Assembly: GCA_039583875.1 (NCBI GenBank)
Contig: CM077158.1
Span: 118,851,900 to 118,915,899 of the forward strand
DNA: 64,000 bases
Direction of reading: 5' to 3'
Source of the DNA: Platanthera guangdongensis
Taxonomy: Eukaryota; Streptophyta; Magnoliopsida; Asparagales; Orchidaceae
In this document: piece after piece, positions 56,073 through 64,000 of the stretch
Layout: every line of letters begins with the position of its first letter
Numbering within the stretch: position 1 is the first letter of the stretch
Made by a program: the position numbers and the translations under genes
Notes under the pieces: generated by a model
Database searches by the model: none
What the model saw: the letters and a program-made list of their open reading frames with translations, nothing else
What the model was told of the DNA's origin: nothing

Positions 56073-56984
56073 TGCCCAATTCTGCAAGGTCCAAGGGTTC
56101 AGATTTTTGGACCATTTTAGTGTCTTTTTGTGGGCTGCATCCGTGATTTCTAAAGCTATGTAAGGAGATTTCTCCCTCTTTTCTTTCATGTTTGTGTTTG
56201 CTTTAGCTTTAGCTCTTGTAATAGCTTGTAATAGTTTTCTTTAATCAATAAAAATGTTAGATTTTCTCTTCATATTTAGCTTTGGAATGAACACTTGTGC
56301 CCACTTTCCTTCTCCTTTTTATCCTTGGTTTTATCTTTGTTCTTCATTTAGTTCTTCATTTATGAAAAGTGTGTGTGTGTGTATGAGTGTAACTTATTTA
56401 CTTTACATGTTTTTAACTTGTCTTCATGCTTAGGGATGATAGGTTTTCCTCTTTTTCACCATGTCTTTTTCTTGAAAGTAATAGGATTTCATTCTTATGA
56501 ATTTATAAATGAGGTTTGAAAAGTGATTTTGCTCTTTTTTTTACTTAGTTTTTCTTTTAGGATTGTAAAACATCTTTTGTTCTTTTCATTTTCTCTTCAC
56601 CTTTTTTATCACTTTTATAAACTCTTAAGAATGAAAAAGTTTTAATTTTAATTTTTTGAGCACCTTCGATTTTGACTTTATTTTGTAAAACTTTTTGCTC
56701 ATTCTCTTTTTATTTATTCTTTTTATGTGTTTTGGGTAAGTTTTAGGAGTAGAAATCTTGTTATTTTCATTTATAAGCAACTTTGATTTTTCTTTGTTAT
56801 TAGTTTGTGTGAGTGTATGAGAATAAATTTTCTTTTGTTCTTCTTAAATTTTTATGTTGTGTGTGTGAGTGTATGAGTATAAACCTTTATGCTTTGATTC
56901 AAATTTTGTAGAGTGTGTGAGTGTAGGTGTTAGCTTTATTGCTTTCTTAAAATTCATATGGAGTGTGTGTGTTCGTGTGCATTT

Positions 56985-57335
56985 ATTTTCGCCTACTCGT
57001 TAAGAGTTAAATGGCGCATCGTTTTCATTTTCAGTCCTACTCGTTCGAGTAGGACTTGTAATTTTCTTTCTTTATTTTTCCGCCTACTCACTTGAGTCAA
57101 ATGGCCGGACTTTATTTCCCGCCTACTCGTTTGAGTAGGATTTGTAATTTTTCTTTCTTTATTTTTCCGCCTACTCACTTGAGTTAAATGGACGGACCTT
57201 TTAGCCCTGTAATCGCATTTATTTTCTCCTACTCATTTGAGTAGGACTTGCTTTCATTTCAGTCCTACTCGTTTGAGTAGGACTTGCAATTTTCAGCTTT
57301 TATTTACCGCCCCCACTCGTTTGAGTGGGACTCGC
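56985..57335 (+). repeat. CCTACTC / GAGTAGG array in D LTR
   Basis: About seven hairpins or half sites. The best has arms AGTCCTACTCG (57033-57043) and CGAGTAGGACT (57046-57056); another has AGTCCTACTC (57261-57270) and GAGTAGGACT (57275-57284). It lies downstream of the TATA box, so it would be in RNA. Confidence 0.85.
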
Positions 57336-57703
57336 AAATTTGAAATATGCAAATTTCTTTTATGTGTAACTTAGTTTCTATTTAATTTATAATTTGGAGT
57401 GTGCGTGAGTTCTTGTTTTAGCTAATTTTTCAGTTTTCTAAATGTTTGTTATTTTTCTTATGTCCCCCTTCTTATAATCGTTTAGTGTTTAATTTCGAAC
57501 TCACGCCTCACTAAATTATAAGCCGTCCCCATACCGATGTGTGGCTAATCGCTATTAGCCTCTGCATCGAAGAGCATTGGGACATTTAAAATTATTTATA
57601 ATAATTGAAGCTCTTTATTTTCATTTTAATTTAAGGACTTAAGGTTTAACCCGGGTTTACGACGCGTAGGACCACATATCGATGTGTGGGCCCTATTTCC
57701 GTA

Positions 57704-57742
57704 GTCCATATGCTAGCTAGCCGAGAGGCCATGCATATGGAC
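57704..57742 (+). other. Conserved Athila LTR hairpin (D copy)
   Basis: Arms GTCCATATGC (57704-57713) and GCATATGGAC (57733-57742), with a 19-base loop shared with M. Confidence 0.55.
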
Positions 57743-58323
57743 CGATCACCCCTGGGTAAATAGAGTTGCGTGCATACCCTCAAGAGAGGACAAGCGTAAT
57801 TCTACCGGATTGGGTTCCCCACCCAATAGCAGGGTTCTTAGCGTAAAGCGGGCGTTAAGAGGAATCCTTCATCGGACTAACGTTCGGTCGAATAGTCTTA
57901 ACGTTTAGGTGAGCGATATCCCTATAGCTAGGTGAGCTCACATTTGTGGAACCTCCACGGCCAAGTTGCCTTATTATTAATTTGAAAACTAAGTCCTATA
58001 ATTATTAAAAATTGTTTTAGTCTGAATCCGATTCGATGCCGAGCGTTAACCCTTCATCGAATATTTTCTAAATCGTTTTTTCGCTCCTTTGCTTTTCCGT
58101 CTTTTATTAAGTAAAAAAATTCCACCTTACTTTCAGTAAAATAATAGTCCTCCCGGAGGAGTAAGAATAATCAACGCGACCCCGAGAACAATACGACCTC
58201 GGTATTCCCCCGAATATCGAGTACAACTTGCGATAGGTGCACTTGCCTACCCGAGCAAGCCCGCGGCGATCGACTCACCGAACCAACCACAGTAAGAGTC
58301 TGTTCGCAGGCCCATCAAGTTTT

Positions 58324-58340
58324 TGGCGCCGTTGCCGGGG
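58324..58340 (+). other. Primer-binding site of D (tRNA-Asp type)
   Basis: TGGCGCCGTTGCCGGGG six bases after the LTR, the standard Athila/Tat-type site. Confidence 0.92.
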
Positions 58341-58479
58341 AGTCTCTTTTCGAGTTGCTATTTCGAATTCCGGAGTCTATTACTTTTACTTATTTTTCTA
58401 TAAAAAAAAAACTAAAAACTTTATTTTAAAAACAACAACAAAAAAAAAAGTTTATTTTGTTTTATTTTTGTTTGGGTGT

Positions 58480-59870
58480 ATGACCCGTGGACAACCCTCC
58501 GAGTCTGAAGATTTTGACTTCGACCCTGAGATCGAACGCTCTCTTGCGCGTATCCGATCTCAACGCCGAAATCCTTCTTTAGATCCCGAGGAATCTATCG
58601 GAGAACCCACTGTTGTAGTTATGGCCGCGCCTAACCTTCCCCCGGCGGCCGAGCGTACTATGTCCTATTACGCTCGGCATAACCTAGATGTTTCTGGGTC
58701 GAGTATTGTTCGCCCTGCGATGGCCAATAATAATTTTGAAATAAAGTCAAGTGTCATTCAAATGGTCCAAAATGCCGTGCAGTTCGATGGACTGCCGGAT
58801 GAGGACCCGAATGTCCACTTGTCCAATTTCTTGGAGATATGCGACACCTTCAAGATTAATGGCGTCACTGATGACGCCATTCGTTTGCGCTTATTTCCTT
58901 TTTCCCTTAAGTCCAAAGCCATGGCGTGGTTGAATGCCCTCCCGCGAGGATGTATCACCACGTGGGCTGAGTTGACGGAACGGTTCCTAACGAAGTACTT
59001 TCCGCCCGCAAAAACTGCAAAGTTGCGGGCGGACATTTCATCGTTTGTGCAAAACGATCCTGAGTCTCTATACGAGACTTGGGAACGGTTTAAGGAATTC
59101 CTCCGCCGTTGCCCGCACCACGCGCTGCCAACGTGGTTGCAAGTTCAAATTTTTTATAATGGGCTGAATTTTCAGACGCGTCAAATGATTGACGCGGCTG
59201 CCGGGGGTACGCTAAACAACAAAACCCCCGAGGCCGCCCAGGCTTTATTCGAAGAGATGGCTATGAACGCCTATCAATGGAACGTCCCGCGGGGACGGCC
59301 AAAGCCGGCGGCTGGTCTTTTTGAAGTGGATGCCACTACTCTCTTGACCCTTCAAGTTGAAAGGTTAACAAAGCAAGTGGCGGAGATGTCTGCTGCCTCC
59401 TCCACTCCGCCTTGTTTTATTCCCCCTAACGTTTGCGTAGCTGAAGAGTTCGTGGACTTCATGGGAAATTCGGGTCGTCCTCCCTTCAAGCCCAACAACA
59501 ACCCTTATAGTAATAACTATAATCCGGGTTGGAGGATCACCCCAACTTCTCGTGGAGCAACCCGAATAATGCTCAGCGCCCCCCTATTTCTTATGCGCCC
59601 GGATTTCTTCCCCCTCCTCCTCTTCCGAAACCCTCCCCGATGGAGGAAAATTTTTCGAAGTATATTGCGTCCAACGAGTCAAATATCTGGAACATTACCG
59701 GATCGCTAAAAACACTCGAACAACAGGTTGGACAGCTAGCGAGGATGATATCCGAGCGCGCGCTCGGGGCACTGCCGGGAAACACGGAGCCCAATCCGCG
59801 GGAGAACGCCAATGCTATAACCCTCCGTAGCGGAAAGGAGGTGGTCGATCCAAAACGGACCGACCCTTAG
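58480..59870 (+). pseudogene. gag: Gag of D (Athila), one frameshift
   Basis: The start MTRGQPSESEDFDF is chosen because upstream codons in this frame lie in the leader and LTR. The Athila Gag core is clear: VQFDGLPDEDPNVHLSNFLEIC, FPFSLKSKAMAWL, FLTKYFPPAKTAKLR. The frame shifts near 59535 (after NYNPGW) and goes on in another frame with APGFLPPPPLPKPS, IWNITGSLKTLEQQVGQLA and AITLRSGKE, to a TAG at 59868-59870. The product would be the particle protein. Confidence 0.88.
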
Positions 59871-62800
59871 GTACATATTTCACCTCCGACCCCTCTTCCC
59901 CTTTCTTCGCTTACGCCGCCTTTACCAATTATAAAAGAAAAAATTATTTTAAACAAGGCTCTTCCATATCTGCATAAGTTAGAAAACGAGCATCAGGACG
60001 CCCAATATGAAAAATTTATTTTATTATTAAAACAAATTCACATTAATGTTCCTTTTTGCGAGGCTATCTCGCAAATGCCCAAATATGCGAAATTTTTAAA
60101 AGAACTACTTTCTAATAAACGCAAATTAGAGGATATTTCGCATGTATCTCTCAACGCTGTCTTCTCGGCGGCACTTACTAATAAATTGCCCACAAAACAA
60201 AACGACCCGGGACGGTTTTCCATCCCGTGCCTTTTTGGCGATATATTAGTAAAGTACGCCTTAGCTGATTTAGGGGCTAGCATTAATCTGATGCCGTTCT
60301 CGCTCTTTTCGCGTTTAGGTTTGGGTACTCCTAGTCCTACGAATATGCGCATCCAATTAGCGGATCGCTCGGTTAAGTTCCCTATCGGGGTAGTGGAGGA
60401 CGTCCTTGTCCGAGTCGACAAGTTTACCTTCCGGTAGACTTCGTCATCTTAGATATCGAGGAGGACACCGAGGTACCAATAATACTCGGTCGCCCTTTTC
60501 TCGCCACCTCCCGTGCACTAATAGATGTTAGTAATGGTAGCCTTCTCCTCCGAGTAGGCGATGATCCGGTTACTTTCTCTATTAATCCCTCGATGGACAA
60601 TTTGTCATCGAGCGACGATTTCTGCTACTCTTTAGATACCTTTTTTGGAGATCATTCTTCTCCCGTTTTCGAGTCCGTATTTTTAAACGACGATATTTAT
60701 GCGCTCGAAAATTTTAAATGCGATGAGGATACTTCTTTAGACTTGCCATTCGAACCAATTGGTAAGAAAGACATAGGCATTAAAACCTCCCTAGAAGAAC
60801 CGCCCATCCTAGACCTCAAACACTTACCCGCATCACTCAAATATGCTTTTTTGGGAAAAGGCGATACGCTTCCCGTTATCATTTCTTCGGACTTGAGTGA
60901 TTCGGAGACTTCCGATTTATTGGAAGTTTTATTTAAACATCGCCACGCAATTGCGTGGCAAATCTCTGAATTAAAGGGGATTAGCCCCTCCTTTTGCACC
61001 CATAAGATTTTTCTTAACGATAATTTCTGCAAAACGATTCAGCCGCAACGTCGTCTTAACCCAAACATGAAAGACGTCGTTAAGGCCGAAATCATTAAGT
61101 TATTAGATGCGGGGATTATATACCCTATTTAGGACAGTGCATGGGTTAGTCCCGTGCATGTCGTGCCCAAGAAGGGCGGTCTTACCGTAGTGGCGAATGA
61201 GCATAACGAGCTCGTCCCAACTCGTACTGTTACGGGTTGGCGAGTGTGCATCGATTATAGAAAACTTAATGACGCCACCCGCAAGGACCATTTCCCTCTG
61301 CCATTTCTAGACCATATTTTAGAGCGTTTATCCGGTCATCCGTATTATTGTTTTCTTGATGGTTTATCGGGGTTTTTCCAAATCCCCATTTCCCCCGATG
61401 ATCAAGAGAAAACAACTTTTACTTGCCTGTTTGACACCTTCGCCTATCGAAGAATGCCATTTGGACTCTGCAATGGGCCGGCTACATTCCAAAGATGTAT
61501 GCTAGCGATCTTTGGCGAGCTAGTAGAAGACATTATGGAAGTCTTTATGGATGACTTTTCTGTTTTCGGACGCTTTTTTCCCGATTGCCTTCACAATTTT
61601 GATCGTGTCCTTCAACGGTGCGAGGACACAAGCCTTGTTTTAAATTGGGAAAAATGCAACTTTATGGTTCGAGGAGGTTTGGTCCTCGGCCATATGATTT
61701 CGTCTAAGGGGATAGAGGTGGATAAGGCCAAGATAGAAATTATAGAAAAACTTCCGCATCCAACAAACGTAAAATCTATTAGGAGTTTCTTAGGCCATGC
61801 GGGCTTTTATCGACGCTTCATTCAAGACTTTTCAAAAATAACAAAGCCGCTAACTCACCTCTTGGAAAAGGAATCACGTTTCATCTTTAGTAGCGAATGC
61901 GAGTCCGCCTTTAATTTAATAAAACAAAAACTTATCACTTCACCAATTTTAGTGGCCCCTAATTGGTCCCTTCCGTTCGAAATAATGTGCGACGCTAGTG
62001 ATATTGCCTTAGGTGCCGTTCTTGGCCAACGCGTAGAAAAACATTTTCATCCTATTTATTACGCTAGCAAGACGCTCACTTCCGCACAAGTAAATTACAC
62101 GACAACGGAAAAGGAACTCTTAGCCGTCGTTTTCGCTTTTGATAAGTTTCGCTCGTATATAACGCTATCTAAAGTTATTGTTTTTACCGATCACTCCGCG
62201 CTTAAGTATTTATTAGCTAAAAATGATGCGAAGCCCCGCCTTCTTCGATGGATTCTCCTCCTACAAGAATTTGATTTGGAGATCCGAGATAAGCGGGGAG
62301 CGGAAAATCTAGCGGCGGACCACCTCTCCCGTTTAGAAAATCCGGGTGCGGAAGAGCTCGTCGAATCTGAAATAAATGACAGATTCCCCGAGGAACGCCT
62401 TCTTTCCATTAATAAATCTTCGTCATCTTCGCCTTGGTTCGCAGATTTTGGAAATTTCTTAGTAGCGCGGGTCCTTCCAAAAGATTTTTCCAGTCATCAA
62501 AAGAAGAAATTCTTTTCTGACTTGAAAAATTTCTTTTGGGAGGACCCATTTCTTTTTTGTATCTGCACGGACCAAGCGGTCCGAAGATGCTTTGCGGGTG
62601 TGGAGTGCTTGCAAATTCTTAAGCACTGCCACGAGGGTCCAGCCGGGGGGCATTATCAAGCCAACCGGACCGCTCGGAAGGCGCTAGAGGCGGGCTACTT
62701 TTGGCCCACTCTCTTCAAAGACGCGCATAATTTTGTGCACGCATGCGATAGCTGTCAGCGGTCGGGTAACATCTCTCATCGCGACGAGATGCCCCAAAAT

Positions 62801-63733
62801 ATGTTTTTAGAGTGCGAAGTCTTCGATTTGTGGGGCATAGATTTTGTTGGCCCCCTACCTCCATCTTTCAAAAATATGTATATTTTAGTGGCGGTGAACT
62901 ACGTATCGAGGTGGGCGGAAGCGCAAGCTCTCCCCACCAACGATGCGCGAGTCGTCGTTACATTTCTTAAAAAACTATTTTCTCACTTCGGCACGCCTCG
63001 CGCAATTGTTAGTGATAGGGGAACGCATTTCTGTAATGCTGTTATGGCTAAGACGTTAGCTAAATACGGAGTCACGCACAAGCTTGCCACCCCCTATCAC
63101 CCGCAAACAAGTGGCCAAGTCGAGGTAGTAAATCGAGAGATTAAGCGAATTTTAGAAAAAACCGTTTCGCTAAATAGGAAAGATTGGTCTGTTAAATTCG
63201 ATGATGCGTTGTGGGCGTATCGGACGGCATACAAAACCGCAATTGGTTGTACGCCGTTCCGGTTAGTCTACGGTAAAGCGTGCCATTTACCCGTAGAGTT
63301 AGAGCATCGCGCTCTTTGGGCTTTAAAACTCTTAAACCTCGACTCCAACTTAGCCGCTCAGAATAGAAAACTGCAACTAAACGAGCTCGATGAATGGCGT
63401 GTGAACGCTTACGAGAGCAATAAATTCTATAAGGAGCGCTCTAAGTTATACCACGATCGAAAAATCAAGTCCCAAAAATTATTTTCTCCGGGCGATCTTG
63501 TCCTTCTTTACAATTCACGTCTTAGGCTTTTTCTAGGTAAATTAAAATCTAGATGGTCCGGTCCCTTCCTAGTTGAAGAAGTTTTTCCATATGAAACCGT
63601 ACTCGTCTCCCACCCGGACAAAGGTTCATTTAAGGTAAACGGTCATCGGTTAAAATCTTATATAGCAGGCGACCCAGTGATCAGTTTTAGTGAAACCATA
63701 ACTTTCCTCCACATTATAAACCCGCCAAAATAG
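59871..63733 (+). pseudogene. pol: Pol of D (Athila: PR-RT-RH-IN), nearly intact
   Basis: After the stop at 59870 the frame continues with the Athila protease (YALADLGASINLMPFSLF). A one-base loss near 60432, before VDFVILDIEED, shifts the frame. A TAG at 61130-61132 follows YPI. From 61133 the frame is open for about 867 codons. RT has [21 protein letters not shown] and FMDDFSVFG. RNase H has [14 protein letters not shown] and [10 protein letters not shown]. Integrase has a zinc region H-x-GPAGGHY...CDSCQ, then D in [10 protein letters not shown] in SDRGTHFCN and E in [13 protein letters not shown]. Four small breaks across gag-pol prevent expression as one protein. Confidence 0.92.
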
Positions 63734-64000
63734 TCAAGCTACACGACTATAAACAAAGCGCTCCTGTGAGGCACCCCTCGCTTATCTTTTTCGCTCTTTC
63801 CTCATTATCTTTGCTGCTTTTTCTAATAAACGCAGGGTTTCTGATCGGCCTTCCCCACCTCCTATCAGGGAAGCTTCTTCCCCCTCTCCTTTTTTTCTTC
63901 CTTTGTATATATTGTCTTTCCTTTTGTTCCGCATACTTACGTTACAACATTGGGGACAATGTTGGACTTAACTATGGGGGTGTTTTCGTGCTTTATTTTC
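63734..64000 (+). other. Post-pol region of D with purine-rich block
   Basis: Noncoding. CATTGGGGACAATGTTGG and ACTATGGGGGTG at 63952-63982 are the conserved block behind Athila pol. Whether an env-like ORF follows is not visible. Confidence 0.7.

Larger units (their letters stand above)
55326..58317 (+). repeat. 5' LTR of D
   Basis: TGATGTATTGTAAATATACG to GGCCCATCA. Homologous to the M LTR in the same order of parts. Beyond the arrays it contains a T-rich leader and a conserved block at 57650-57960. Confidence 0.88.
55326..64000 (+). mobile_element. Athila-type gypsy element D (5' LTR, gag, pol)
   Basis: 5' LTR of 2992 bp, a tRNA-Asp-type primer-binding site, gag and pol in Athila style, then a purine-rich block close to the window end. 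The 3' LTR is beyond the window. It is inserted in the post-pol ORF of J, with left flank GGCTC. Confidence 0.92.

Overview
The window is intergenic plant DNA, from an angiosperm with a repeat-rich genome (probably a eudicot; that last point is inference). I see no host gene, no tRNA or rRNA gene and nothing bacterial. Almost every base belongs to LTR retrotransposons. They are Ty1/copia elements of the SIRE/Maximus type (A, B, C, E, J, and probably H and I), one other copia element (K), Ty3/gypsy Athila-type elements (M, D) and Ty3/gypsy chromoviruses of the Tekay/Del type (F, G). The evidence is LTR pairs with TG...CA ends, primer-binding sites, polypurine tracts, target-site duplications and gag, protease, integrase, RT and RNase H motifs.

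Layout from left to right. 1-270 is a reversed scrap of a C-type LTR. 271-8941 is a chimeric SIRE element: its 5' LTR and gag come from family A/B, its intact pol and 3' LTR from family E. 8942-11796 is the 3' end of SIRE element C. 11797-13204 plus 25482 to about 28060 is the 3' end and LTR of Athila-type element M. M is split by B (13205-25476, minus strand), a full-length SIRE element with the duplication GTCTG. About 28063-42495 is F, an old, badly decayed Tekay element, split by its relative G (32252-41514, minus). 42496-44157 (H), 44158-44828 (I) and 44829-55325 (J) are three stacked minus-strand copia 3' ends. J is split by copia element K (45154-52534). 55326-64000 is the 5' LTR, gag and pol of Athila-type element D, which runs off the window.

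Read as a nest, M, G and H sit in F, C and B sit in M, I sits in H, J in I, and K and D in J. The window therefore looks like the inside of one ancient Tekay insertion. Decay agrees with this order: F is the most broken, while K, B and G still have closely similar LTR pairs. The only long intact reading frame is the E-type pol at 3779-6946.

The most striking feature is that nearly every LTR family carries, in its U3 region, an array of a short inverted repeat with a sequence of its own. Examples are GTGTCGACAC in C/J, TCGTCGA...TCGACGA in A/B, GAGAATCAC...GTGATTCTC in E, GTCACGCCC...GGGCGTGAC and AGTCCTACTCG...CGAGTAGGACT in Athila, CCTGGGACAC...GTGTCCCAGG in Tekay, GGCATTGAGTG...CACTCAATGCC in H, and GCGGAC/GTCCGC in K. 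Several arrays share a TCGA core across superfamilies, several end just upstream of a TATA box, and three of the nested insertions landed inside such an array. A second structural theme is a hairpin near the 3' end of each SIRE-type LTR, with a poly-C loop and a stem whose sequence changes in step between families.
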